NCBI RefSeq assembly: GCF_013087515.1
Contig: NZ_JABFCN010000051.1
Span: 1 to 64,000, forward strand
Length of the DNA stretch: 64,000 nt
Reading direction: 5' to 3'
Source: Rhizobium sophorae
Lineage (GTDB): Bacteria; Pseudomonadota; Alphaproteobacteria; Rhizobiales; Rhizobiaceae
A program made the position numbers and the translations under genes. Positions within the stretch are counted from its first letter, which is position 1. Each line of letters begins with the position of its first letter. Shown piece by piece: positions 51,398 to 60,007 of this stretch. Below the pieces are notes generated by a model. It had not been told where the DNA came from. It ran no database searches and was given only the letters and a program-made list of their open reading frames with translations.

Positions 51398-52081
51398 ATG
51401 AGCAAGCTTACCCTCGTCAGCCATCATCTCTGCCCCTATGTGCAACGCGCCGCGATCGCGCTTCTCGAAAAGGGCGTGCCCTTCGAGCGCATCAATATCG
51501 ATCTTGCCAACAAGCCGGACTGGTTCCTGAAGATCTCGCCGCTCGGCAAGGTGCCGCTGCTGCGGATCGAGGAGGAGGATGGCAGCGAGGCGGTGCTTTT
51601 CGAAAGCAGCGTCATCTGCGAATATCTGGAGGAAACGCAGCCAGGTGTGGCGCTGCATCCGAAGGATGCGCTGACGCGTGCCCGCCATCGCGGCTGGATG
51701 GAATTCGGTTCATCGGTGCTTTCCGATCTCTGGGGTTACGAGACGGCTGAGGATGCCGTGCAGTTGGAGGCCAAGCGCAAGGCGCTCATCTCCAAATTCG
51801 CAACTGTCGAGAAGGTGTTGACGGACGGCCCCTATTTCGCCGGCAACGACTTCAGCCTTGTCGACGCCGTCTTCGCGCCGGTCTTTCGGTATTTCGATCT
51901 CTTCGACACACTCGGCGAGAGCGGCATCTTCGAAGGGTTCGAGCGGGTGGGGCGCTGGCGCAAGGCGCTTTCCGAGCGGGCGAGCGTCAGGGCCGCCGTT
52001 GGCGCGGACTACCCGCAGCGGCTGATGGAATTCCTCGAGAAGCATAACTCGATCCTGCTCAGGCTGCCTGCCGCCGCCTGA
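51398..52081 (+). CDS. Glutathione S-transferase family protein
   Basis: The 227-residue enzyme has the N-terminal thioredoxin-like domain with a Cys active site (HHLCPYVQRAAIALLEKGVPFERINI, as in omega/DHAR-type GSTs) and SPLGKVPLLRIEEEDGSEAVLFESSVICEYLEE, plus the C-terminal helices (YFAGNDFSLVDAVFAPVFRYF). The Cys suggests thiol-transfer reactions. It is controlled by the divergent MarR gene (inference from operators). Confidence 0.92.
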   Translation: MSKLTLVSHHLCPYVQRAAIALLEKGVPFERINIDLANKPDWFLKISPLGKVPLLRIEEEDGSEAVLFESSVICEYLEETQPGVALHPKDALTRARHRGWMEFGSSVLSDLWGYETAEDAVQLEAKRKALISKFATVEKVLTDGPYFAGNDFSLVDAVFAPVFRYFDLFDTLGESGIFEGFERVGRWRKALSERASVRAAVGADYPQRLMEFLEKHNSILLRLPAAA

Positions 52082-52200
52082 AGCGCGCCCGGCGGCCGGA
52101 CATATATCCGGCCGCCTGCAATTCGGCGGCTTCATTTTCGCCGCAAACGGGTCTAAGTCTTCCAGCCTCCCACCGTCGATGACAGAAGGCAGGTTGAACC

Positions 52201-53454
52201 ATGACTTTCATGCCCCAGAGCCAGAACACCGTTGATCCCGTCAAGCTGGAAAAGCTTGCGGAAGTCGCCATCAAGGTCGGGCTGCAGCTGCAAAAAGGTC
52301 AGGATCTGGTGATCACCGCGCCTGTCGTGGCGCTGCCGCTCGTCCGCCTGATCACCAAACATGCCTATCTGGCCGGCGCCGGGCTGGTCTCCGCCTTCTA
52401 TTCCGACGAGGAAACGACGCTGGCGCGCTATCAGTATGGCAGCGACGAGAGCTTCGACCGCGCCTCCGGCTGGCTCTACGAGGGCATGGCCAAGGCCTAT
52501 GCCAACGGGACGGCCCGTCTTGCGGTCGCCGGCGACAATCCGATGCTGCTGTCCGAGCAGGATGCCGGCAAGGTCGGCCGCGCCAATCGCGCCAACTCCA
52601 CCGCCTACAAGCCGGCGCTGGAGAAGATCTCGAATTTCGACATCAACTGGAACATCGTCTCCTATCCGAACCCCTCCTGGGCCAAGGTGGTCTTCCCCGA
52701 CGATCCGGAGCCGATCGCGATCGCCAAGCTCGCCAAGGCGATCTTTGCCGCCTCGCGCGTCGATGTTAGCGATCCGGTCGCCGCCTGGGTCGAGCATAAT
52801 GCCAATCTTGGCAAGCGCTCCGCCTGGCTGAACGGCGAACGCTTCGCCTCGCTGCATTTCCAGGGACCGGGCACCGACCTGACGGTCGGCCTTGCCGATG
52901 GACATGAATGGCACGGCGGCGCTTCCACCGCCAAGAACGGCATTACCTGCAATCCGAACATCCCGACCGAGGAAGTCTTCACCACGCCGCATGCGTTGCG
53001 CGTCGAAGGCCATGTGTCGAGCACCAAGCCGCTTTCGCACCAGGGCACGCTGATCGACAATATCCAGGTGCGCTTCGAAGGCGGGCGCATCGTCGAGGCC
53101 AAGGCCTCTCGCGGCGAAGAGGTGTTGAACAAGGTGCTCGATACCGACGAGGGCGCGCGCCGGCTCGGCGAAGTGGCGCTCGTGCCGCATTCCTCGCCGA
53201 TCTCGGCCAGCGGCATCCTGTTCTACAACACGCTGTTCGACGAAAATGCCTCGTGCCACATCGCGCTCGGCCAGTGCTATTCCAAGTGCTTCCTCGAAGG
53301 CGCGACACTGAGCCAGGAGCAGATCAAGGCGCAGGGCGGCAATTCCAGCCTGATCCATATCGACTGGATGATCGGCTCCGACAAGGTCGATATCGACGGC
53401 ATCAAGCCGGATGGCTCGCGGGTTCCGGTGATGCGGCAGGGCGAATGGGCCTGA
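52201..53454 (+). CDS. M29 family aminopeptidase (AmpS/thermophilic type)
   Basis: The 417-residue metallo-aminopeptidase shows the M29 metal site: RRLGEVALVPHSSPI (Glu and His), LFYNTLFDENASCHIALGQCYSKC with Tyr and further ligands, and HIDWMIGS near the C-terminus. It releases N-terminal residues, often hydrophobic ones, in the cytoplasm. It follows the GST gene by 119 bases. Confidence 0.92.
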   Translation: MTFMPQSQNTVDPVKLEKLAEVAIKVGLQLQKGQDLVITAPVVALPLVRLITKHAYLAGAGLVSAFYSDEETTLARYQYGSDESFDRASGWLYEGMAKAYANGTARLAVAGDNPMLLSEQDAGKVGRANRANSTAYKPALEKISNFDINWNIVSYPNPSWAKVVFPDDPEPIAIAKLAKAIFAASRVDVSDPVAAWVEHNANLGKRSAWLNGERFASLHFQGPGTDLTVGLADGHEWHGGASTAKNGITCNPNIPTEEVFTTPHALRVEGHVSSTKPLSHQGTLIDNIQVRFEGGRIVEAKASRGEEVLNKVLDTDEGARRLGEVALVPHSSPISASGILFYNTLFDENASCHIALGQCYSKCFLEGATLSQEQIKAQGGNSSLIHIDWMIGSDKVDIDGIKPDGSRVPVMRQGEWA

Positions 53455-53581
53455 GCGGCGTCATCGTGCACTGACCGAGCCAGACGCTGGCGCACAACAA
53501 CTAGCCCTCATCCTGAGATGCGAAGGCCGCAGGCCGTAGCCTCGAAGGACAGGGGCGGGTGGCGAGGCGCTCGGCAACATT

Positions 53582-53630
53582 CGCAAGTCCGAACGCAAAC
53601 CTGCTGCACACTTTTGCTGGATTTGCTTCA
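53582..53630. repeat. Rhizobial palindromic repeat, family A copy 2
   Basis: CGCAAGTCCGAACGCAAACC continues into CTGCTGCACACTTTTGCTGG, closely matching 24113-24152. It is in the convergent gap after the M29 gene and again ends on the stop codon of the minus-strand gene. Confidence 0.75.
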
Positions 53631-54221
53631 GCGGATCGCCGATAGCAGCTTGCGCACGCGATCGAGATGCGCCCTGCGCTTTGCATCGGTGGCGCGGTCC
53701 ATGTCGTGCAGGCTGAGCATCTTGAAATTCAGCCGCTTCGAGCAGAAGGCGGCGATGCCGCGCTTCAAGAGCCGGCGCACCGGATCGCCCATATAGAGAC
53801 GCACCAGCCACCAGGGCGAACCTGTTGTCGTCAGCGCATAGAGCAGCCTGATATTGGTCAGCTGCGGTACGATACGGCCGCCGGCGGCATCATGGCTGAA
53901 GGCGACACCGGGGGCAAAGATGCGGTCGAAGAAACCCTTCAAGATGGCGGGGAAATTGAACCACCATTGGGGAAAGACGAGGATGAGGCCGTCGGCAGCC
54001 TTCAGACGGGCAACGATATTAGCAACGGCCGAGGTGTCGTAGGGCAGATCGAAATAGCCGCGGCGTTCAGCTTCGGAAAGACGCGGATCGAAATTCTCGG
54101 CATAGAGATCGAGCAGATCGACGACATGGCCGGAGGCCTCCAGCGCTTCGCGGGCCGTGCGCGCCACCGAAGCGGCAAAACTTTCCGGCAGCGGATGGGC
54201 AAGCACCAGCAGGATCCGCAT
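53628..54221 (-). CDS. NAD(P)H-dependent oxidoreductase (flavodoxin-like quinone reductase)
   Basis: The 197-residue product has the YwrO/MdaB/KefF-type flavodoxin fold: MRILLVLAHPLPESFAASVARTAREALEASGHVVDLLDLYAENFDPRLS, GLILVFPQWWFNFPAILKGFFDRIFAPGVAF with FMN-contact residues, and ALTTTGSPWWLVRLYMG. It performs two-electron reduction of quinones. Its start is 3 bases before the xseA stop in the same direction. Confidence 0.9.
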   Translation of the reverse strand: MRILLVLAHPLPESFAASVARTAREALEASGHVVDLLDLYAENFDPRLSEAERRGYFDLPYDTSAVANIVARLKAADGLILVFPQWWFNFPAILKGFFDRIFAPGVAFSHDAAGGRIVPQLTNIRLLYALTTTGSPWWLVRLYMGDPVRRLLKRGIAAFCSKRLNFKMLSLHDMDRATDAKRRAHLDRVRKLLSAIR

Positions 54222-54223
54222 CG

Positions 54224-55804
54224 TCAGAACAGGCTTCCCTGCTTCGGCGGTTCTGCGGGTTTTACGCTGCGCTTCTTGGCGCCGGCCGGCGGTGTGCCGC
54301 CTTCCGTGGTCATGGCGCCGACACGACCGTCGGCGAATTCGATGGCGATGCCCATGCCGGCGGAGAGTTGAGCAGCCTGCGAGACCGGCCTGTTATCCTC
54401 ATCGCGGATGACGGCGTAGCCGCGCTTCAGCACATTCTTATAGGAGAGCGACTGCAGCACGCGGTCCTGCGCGGAAAGCTCGGCGCGCGCGCGGGTCAGC
54501 TGGTGGCGGATCGCCGTATCGGCATGGCGCGAAAGATTGCCGAGGCGTTCGCGGCCGCGGTCGGTCTGGGCCTTCATCCGGGCAGGCAGCGAGGCGAGGA
54601 TTGCTTCGGCGCGGTCTACACGTGATTTCGAGCGGTCGATCAACCGCTCGACCATGCGCTCGGCCCGGGCCATGCGCTCGTTCAGCGTCTGGCGGCGCTC
54701 GGCGATGCGGCCGGCGAGCAGATCCGGGCGCAGATGCGAGCCGACGCGCTCGAAGCCGCGGCGCTTGTTGATGGTGTTGAGCTCCAGTCCGCGGCCGAGA
54801 CCGGTTGCCGCCTCGTCGAAACGGCGGCGCGGCAAGGCGAGAAGCTGATCGAGCGACGGCAATGCCCGCATCAGCGCGCGCACCGACTGGCGGCGCTGAT
54901 CCATCTGCCGGTTCATGCAGCCCTGCAGGCGCGCGGCAAGAGCGGCGGCCTGCGCCTCGAGCTCCGCCTTCACCGGCACCGCCATTTCCGCTGCCCCCGT
55001 CGGCGTCGGGGCACGGACATCGGCGGCATAGTCGATCAGCGTCCAGTCGGTCTCATGGCCGACGGCCGAGATCAGCGGTATCCGGCTTTCGGCCGCAGCG
55101 CGCACAACGATTTCGTCGTTGAAGCTCCAGAGATCTTCCAGACTGCCGCCGCCGCGCGCGACGATCAGCACGTCCGGGCGCGGGATGGCGCCCGAAGGTT
55201 CAAGCGCGTTGAAGCCGCGGATGGCGTTCGCCACCTCCTCGCCGGAGCCCTCGCCCTGGACCTTCACCGGCCAGACGAGGACATGTACGGGAAAACGATC
55301 GGAGATACGGTGAAGGATATCGCGGATCACGGCGCCGGTCGGCGAGGTGACGACGCCAATTACGCTGGGCATGAAGGGCAGCCGCTTCTTGCGGGCGGCA
55401 TCGAACAGGCCCTCGGCGCCGAGCTTGCGCTTACGCTCTTCGATCAGCGCCATCAGCGCGCCGGCGCCGGCCGGCTCCAGCGTCTCGATGACGATCTGAT
55501 ATTTCGAGGAGCCCGGAAAGGTCGTGACCTTGCCGGTAGCGATGACTTCCATGCCCTCTTCCGGGCGGAACTTCAGCCGTGAGAAGGTGCCCTTCCAGAT
55601 GACGGCGTCGATGCGGGCGCGGTCGTCCTTCAGCGCGAAATAGGCATGGCCCGAGGAGTGCGGGCCACGATAGCCGGAGATTTCGCCGCGCACGCGAACC
55701 TGGTCGAAGGCGGTTTCGACAGTGCGCTTGATCGAGCCGGAAAGTTCCGAAACCGAATATTCGGCAAGGTTGGTCGGCGAATCGCCGTCGAAGACGTTGC
55801 TCAT
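54224..55804 (-). CDS. xseA: Exodeoxyribonuclease VII large subunit
   Basis: XseA with XseB degrades single-stranded DNA to acid-soluble oligonucleotides. The 526-residue product has an OB fold (VRVRGEISGYRGPHSSGHAYFALKDDRARIDAVIW), the catalytic core (IGVVTSPTGAVIRDILHRISDRFP, VLIVARGGGSLEDLWSFNDEIVVRA, SAVGHETDWTLIDYAADVRAPTPTGAAEM) and a long coiled coil. The C-terminus ends in a basic PAEPPKQGSLF tail. The 340-base gap upstream of it holds the promoter described at 56000 and no gene. Confidence 0.96.
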   Translation of the reverse strand: MSNVFDGDSPTNLAEYSVSELSGSIKRTVETAFDQVRVRGEISGYRGPHSSGHAYFALKDDRARIDAVIWKGTFSRLKFRPEEGMEVIATGKVTTFPGSSKYQIVIETLEPAGAGALMALIEERKRKLGAEGLFDAARKKRLPFMPSVIGVVTSPTGAVIRDILHRISDRFPVHVLVWPVKVQGEGSGEEVANAIRGFNALEPSGAIPRPDVLIVARGGGSLEDLWSFNDEIVVRAAAESRIPLISAVGHETDWTLIDYAADVRAPTPTGAAEMAVPVKAELEAQAAALAARLQGCMNRQMDQRRQSVRALMRALPSLDQLLALPRRRFDEAATGLGRGLELNTINKRRGFERVGSHLRPDLLAGRIAERRQTLNERMARAERMVERLIDRSKSRVDRAEAILASLPARMKAQTDRGRERLGNLSRHADTAIRHQLTRARAELSAQDRVLQSLSYKNVLKRGYAVIRDEDNRPVSQAAQLSAGMGIAIEFADGRVGAMTTEGGTPPAGAKKRSVKPAEPPKQGSLF

Positions 55805-55999
55805 CCCTCTTTGTATGTCGCTCAGCGATAAACGGGAAGCTCAGCCTTGGCGCAGGAACCTGTTTTCCCGGCCGTTGAAATCGTTGTGGGAGGGGTTCGT
55901 CGCCATTGCATCAAGCGCGCTCGTCTCAATGCATCCTGCACATGCACTCGTTGCAGCCAGGTGGACAAACAACAAAATCGTGTAAATCTGTTTTGTTGC

Positions 56000-56026
56000 G
56001 GAACGGATAGTTAGAATATGCGTTTT
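56000..56026 (+). promoter_or_regulatory. EcfG (RpoE2)-type general-stress promoter
   Basis: GGAAC (56000-56004), a 16-base spacer and CGTTTT (56021-56026) match the alphaproteobacterial EcfG promoter GGAAC-N16/17-CGTT. It lies 119 bases upstream of the small membrane protein gene. Confidence 0.7.
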
Positions 56027-56144
56027 ACCCGAAAGGGATTGCTAACCACCGCAATACAAAGGCTTTTCGGCGAAGATCGCCGGTAAATCTTTGTTAGTTG
56101 GCGCTTCCTATGCTTCCCCTCGTTCTCTCTGGGAAGGTGCTGAA

Positions 56145-56390
56145 ATGATTATTCTCACAGCAGCAGCATTGGGCGTCAGCGCCGGGCAGACGCGTTCGGC
56201 TGGCGTGATCGCGCTGGTCGCCGCGCTGATCGGAATGACATTCGCGTTGGCGGCGATAACCTCGCCCGGGCCGGTGTCTATTCTCGCATTCGTCTATGCC
56301 GTGCTCGGTTATAATGGCGGCCTCATGCTCTTCGTGCTCGGGCTCTATGCCAATCAGCGTCTTCGCCGCGCCATGCGGGTTTCGCACTGA
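56145..56390 (+). CDS. Small membrane protein, probably stress-induced
   Basis: The 81-residue protein has two or three hydrophobic segments (AGVIALVAALIGMTFALAAI, VSILAFVYAVLGYNGGLMLFVLGLY) and a basic C-terminus (NQRLRRAMRVSH). No family was recognised. AAGGTGCTGAA precedes the ATG; 18 upstream codons are possible but lack a better site. An EcfG-type promoter upstream suggests induction in the general stress response. Confidence 0.6.
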   Translation: MIILTAAALGVSAGQTRSAGVIALVAALIGMTFALAAITSPGPVSILAFVYAVLGYNGGLMLFVLGLYANQRLRRAMRVSH

Positions 56391-56510
56391 CAACGCGTTT
56401 TCACACTGATTAGCGCGTCGCGATCTTTCAGATTGGCTTGCCGCGTTTGTTTTGTTTTTACGCATGTCGTTATCGCGACATGCTTTTTCCCATCCTGAAG
56501 ATTGCCGGCG

Positions 56511-58358
56511 TCAGTTCGTCGCCGGCCGATAGCGAAAGAACTGAACGCCCACGTCTGCCGCCTTCGGAAGCGGTTCCAGATAGGGCGGGATATTGCCCTT
56601 GCCGAGCTCAGCATAGAGCCCATCCGGCTTCAGTTTGGTGATCTCGCGGGTCTGCAGGTCGCCGGGGCAGAAGGCGAGCACCGTCACGCCGGTCCCCTTC
56701 AGGAAGGCTTCCGCCTCCTGCGGCGCCGCCATGCCGATATGCAGCTCCGTCAGCATGCCGCCCTGATTGCGATGATATGGTGCAGAAAGAACCCTGTTCG
56801 CGGTGAAGCGGAGGATGGGCACGCCCATTTCCGACGGCGCCGAGACCAATCCGGCCGGCAGCCCGGCGAGCGGCGCCAGCGCCGCTTGCGATGTGCATGA
56901 AATCTTCTTTGCCGGCTCCGTCGCCTTCTCCCGCGCGGCATTCTCCATCTGCAGCGAGACAAATCCGCCGCCGACGGCCCAAGCGGCCGGAGCACTGGCG
57001 AGCACGGTGACGATATAGACGAAGGCGGCTGCGACATTCTCGCTGTCGCCGTTGGAGATGCGGCGGACATCTATAATCAACAGGGCAAGCGGCAGGATGG
57101 AGATCAGGTTCGAGAAGGTGGAACCGCGCACCTGGACCAGCGCGATTGCCCAGCTCGTCATCAGCAGGAAGAGCAGGATCAGGTGGATCTGCACGCGGTC
57201 ACGCTGAACGATACGGAAGATGCAGACGGCGATACCGAACAGGCCGGCCGCATAGAAGCCACCGATCGAGAAGGGGTCGGTGCGTGCGAGAGCGAAAATC
57301 GACTGCGCTTCTGAAACATTTCTCAGCCAGAGCTCGACCAGCATCGGATCGAGACCGGCCAGCGGATCGCTCAGGCATTGCGGTGCGATCACGATCGCCG
57401 AACCGAGGACGCCGGCGCCGACGACGGCGAGTGCGGCAAAGCGCATGGGCCGGCGCAAGCGGCTGGCAAAAACCGCCGAAAACAACAGCAACCCGCCGCC
57501 GATCGCCGCCAGGCTGTAATAGCCGAGCGAGAGATTATCGCAGGTGACCATTGAATAGAGCCGGGGCGGCACGGTTGCGAAGAACAGGATGCTGATCGCA
57601 GTCGCCAGCGCCAGCCCGAAGGCCTTGGCGGCGACGGCAAAATCTTCGCCCTCCCATGCCCAGAGCAGGGCGACGATCACGCAGACGGTAGCGACGAAGG
57701 GCGTCGTCTCGGCGCCGATGGCGATGGCAACCGCCGCCGCGACGCCAGCGACCGCATAGCACCAGGCGCGGCGTTCGGGATCCAGCAGCATCGCGATCAT
57801 CGTCGCGACCAGCGCCAGCTGCGCATTGTGATGATCGATGGCGCCCGGCGCGAAACGGTTTCCGGTGTAAATCGCAAGACCGGTCAAGCCGAGACTGATA
57901 TGCATGGCGGCAATACCGCCGATGCGCCGGCCGACAACCGCCATGGCGAGCATGGCGGGCAGGATGAGCGATACCGGCCAGATGGCGAGCGCCAGCGCTT
58001 CGGCCGTCTCGCGGGGCGCAAACAGGCCGAAGAACCAGATCAGCGAGGCGATCGGCAGATCGATCAGCCGCGACCAATGCATGAGCGTGCCGCCATCGAG
58101 GCCGAGACGGTATTGCATCAGATCGAACCAGCCCTGCCCGGCCAGGAAATCACGAACCTCGACGAGACGCATTCCGTCGTCATTGTCGGGGCCGACGTAA
58201 TCGGTGGCGCCGGAAAGCTTGGTGATGAGGATGGCGGCGGCAAGGATGACACTATAGGCGATGACGGTCGGCCAGAGACGCGTCAGCAGGTCGCGCACCC
58301 CGCCCCTGGAAGCGTCGATCGCGGAGGATGCATGCGGGATCGGCTGCACAGCGTTCAT
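56511..58358 (-). CDS. GT-C-type membrane glycosyltransferase/oligosaccharyltransferase-like protein
   Basis: The 615-residue protein has about 12-13 membrane helices and a C-terminal periplasmic part. The first periplasmic loop carries YVGPDNDDGMRLVEVRDFLAGQGWFDLM, the acidic D-x-D-D-G-M-R type site shared with AglB/PglB-like and PMT/ArnT-like transferases. It probably moves a sugar from a polyprenyl-phosphate donor outside the cytoplasm. It is divergent from a GT2/GtrA pair that would make and flip such a donor. The start at 58358 omits 48 upstream codons. Confidence 0.75.
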   Translation of the reverse strand: MNAVQPIPHASSAIDASRGGVRDLLTRLWPTVIAYSVILAAAILITKLSGATDYVGPDNDDGMRLVEVRDFLAGQGWFDLMQYRLGLDGGTLMHWSRLIDLPIASLIWFFGLFAPRETAEALALAIWPVSLILPAMLAMAVVGRRIGGIAAMHISLGLTGLAIYTGNRFAPGAIDHHNAQLALVATMIAMLLDPERRAWCYAVAGVAAAVAIAIGAETTPFVATVCVIVALLWAWEGEDFAVAAKAFGLALATAISILFFATVPPRLYSMVTCDNLSLGYYSLAAIGGGLLLFSAVFASRLRRPMRFAALAVVGAGVLGSAIVIAPQCLSDPLAGLDPMLVELWLRNVSEAQSIFALARTDPFSIGGFYAAGLFGIAVCIFRIVQRDRVQIHLILLFLLMTSWAIALVQVRGSTFSNLISILPLALLIIDVRRISNGDSENVAAAFVYIVTVLASAPAAWAVGGGFVSLQMENAAREKATEPAKKISCTSQAALAPLAGLPAGLVSAPSEMGVPILRFTANRVLSAPYHRNQGGMLTELHIGMAAPQEAEAFLKGTGVTVLAFCPGDLQTREITKLKPDGLYAELGKGNIPPYLEPLPKAADVGVQFFRYRPATN

Positions 58359-58519
58359 TGTGGTTAGCGCTTCGTTTCGATACCCGAACTTTAGCCACCG
58401 CCGATCAAGAAAGTGTAAAAGCCGTTTGTGGCAGCCGCCGATTTTGCCTGCGTCATAGGGTCTTATTAACGGCGCATGATTTAGGCTGAGCGCGGCTTTC
58501 AAGTGTAACGAGTAGAGTC

Positions 58520-59527
58520 ATGGCCCGATCGCGCACCGATAATCTCAATATTGCCGTTCTGCTTCCCTGCTATAATGAAGCCGCGACAATCGGCGCTGTC
58601 GTGCAGGGTTTCCGGGCAACGCTGCCCGATGCTGCGATCCACGTCTACGACAACAATTCCACCGACGGCACCGCTCTGCAGGCGATGCTTGCCGGCGCGC
58701 ATGTCGTTCGCGAGCGGCGTCAGGGCAAGGGCCATGTCGTGCGCCGCATGTTCGCCGATATCGAAGCCGACATCTACATCATCGCCGACGGCGACGGCAC
58801 CTATGCGCCTGAGGATGCCGAGGAACTGGTCCGCACGCTTCTGACCGAGCGCGCCGACATGGTGGTCGGCACCAGGCGTGGTGTGCACGCCGATGCCGGC
58901 CGTCAGGGCCATGCGCTCGGCAACCGGCTTTTCAACCTGCTTTACCGGATGATCTTCGGCCCCGACTTCACCGATATCTTTTCCGGCTACCGCGCGTTTT
59001 CGCGCCGCTTCGTCAAGAGTTTCCCGGCGGTATCAGGCGGCTTCGAGATCGAGACCGAGATGTCCGTGCATGCCTCGCGGCTGAAGCTGCCGGTCAGTGA
59101 GCTGGAGCTCGATTATGGCCGCCGGCCGGAAGGCTCGCATTCCAAGCTTTCGACATTCCGCGACGGCGCCAAGATCCTCTGGATGTTCGCGATGCTGATG
59201 AAGGAAACCCGGCCCTTCGCCTTTTTCAGCGCAATCAGCGCCACCTTCATGCTGGCGAGCCTCGGCTTCATGGCGCCGGTGCTGGCGGAATATTTCGAAA
59301 CGGGTCTCGTTAGCCGCATGCCGACCTGGGTGCTGTCGACGGCGCTGATGATGATTTCCTTCATGCTGTTCACCGCCGGCGTCATTCTGGATTCCGTTGC
59401 GCGTGCCCGCGCCGAACAGCTTCGTATCCATTATATAGGTCTGGAAAGGCCGAGCGCTATAAAGGCGCCGCTCGGCGACGCAGGGCCGGTCTCGCGCGCG
59501 CCGCCCGGCAAGGCGGATGCGGCATGA
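58520..59527 (+). CDS. Family 2 glycosyltransferase (polyprenyl-phosphate type)
   Basis: The 335-residue enzyme starts with a GT-A domain: VLLPCYNEAATIGAVVQGF, YDNNSTDGTALQAM, IYIIADGDGTYAPEDAE (the metal-binding D-x-D) and GYRAFSRRFVKSFPAVSGGFEIETEM. Two C-terminal hydrophobic segments follow (FAFFSAISATFMLASLGF, ALMMISFMLFTAGVIL). It likely makes polyprenyl-phosphate-linked sugar at the inner face. The stop overlaps the gtrA-like start (ATGA). Confidence 0.92.
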   Translation: MARSRTDNLNIAVLLPCYNEAATIGAVVQGFRATLPDAAIHVYDNNSTDGTALQAMLAGAHVVRERRQGKGHVVRRMFADIEADIYIIADGDGTYAPEDAEELVRTLLTERADMVVGTRRGVHADAGRQGHALGNRLFNLLYRMIFGPDFTDIFSGYRAFSRRFVKSFPAVSGGFEIETEMSVHASRLKLPVSELELDYGRRPEGSHSKLSTFRDGAKILWMFAMLMKETRPFAFFSAISATFMLASLGFMAPVLAEYFETGLVSRMPTWVLSTALMMISFMLFTAGVILDSVARARAEQLRIHYIGLERPSAIKAPLGDAGPVSRAPPGKADAA

Positions 59528-59901
59528 AGAAGCTCGTCCGCTTCACCATCGCCGGCGGCATCGGCTTCCTCGTCGATGCCGGCATCCTATCGGCGCTGCT
59601 CCATCTCACGCCGCTCGGGCCTTTTCTGGCACGGCTCATCGCGATCGCCTTCGCGATGGCCGCGACCTGGGGTTTCAACCGGAGCTTCACCTTCGATCGC
59701 TCCGGCCGTTCGCTTGCCGCCGAAGGCTTCCGCTACGGCTCGGTCGGGGTGACGGCAGCGCTCGTCAATTACGGCCTCTATTCCGCGCTTCTGCTGTCGC
59801 TGCCGGCGCTTCAGCCGCTAGCGGCCATGGTGATCGCCAGCATCGCCTCGATGATCTTCAGCTTCTTCGGCTATTCGCGCTTCGTCTTCCGCGCGGAATA
59901 A
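59524..59901 (+). CDS. GtrA family membrane protein
   Basis: The 125-residue four-helix protein is of the GtrA type: LVRFTIAGGIGFLVDAGILSAL, AMAATWGFNRSFTFDRSGRS, YGSVGVTAALVNYGLYSALL, IASMIFSFFGYSRFVF. GtrA proteins are proposed flippases for polyprenyl-phosphate sugars. Coupled translation with the GT2 gene supports a common role in surface glycan decoration. Confidence 0.92.
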   Translation: MKKLVRFTIAGGIGFLVDAGILSALLHLTPLGPFLARLIAIAFAMAATWGFNRSFTFDRSGRSLAAEGFRYGSVGVTAALVNYGLYSALLLSLPALQPLAAMVIASIASMIFSFFGYSRFVFRAE

Positions 59902-60007
59902 TTAGAGCGCCGCGCGTCCAATAGGGCGCGCTAAGGACGCTCTAACCCTCTGAAGTGGCGCATAATCCTTTCCGAAAATCGATTCCGATTTTCGGGGTTA
60001 ATCGCTA
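59902..60007. repeat. Rhizobial palindromic repeat, family C (RIME-like)
   Basis: There are two hairpins. TTAGAGCG (59902-59909) pairs with CGCTCTAA (59938-59945) around a GC-rich inner stem. CCGAAAATCG-ATTC-CGATTTTCGG (59972-59995) is a perfect 10-bp stem with a 4-base loop. The element ends in AATCGCTAG, which includes the stop codon of the minus-strand oxidoreductase. Confidence 0.75.
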
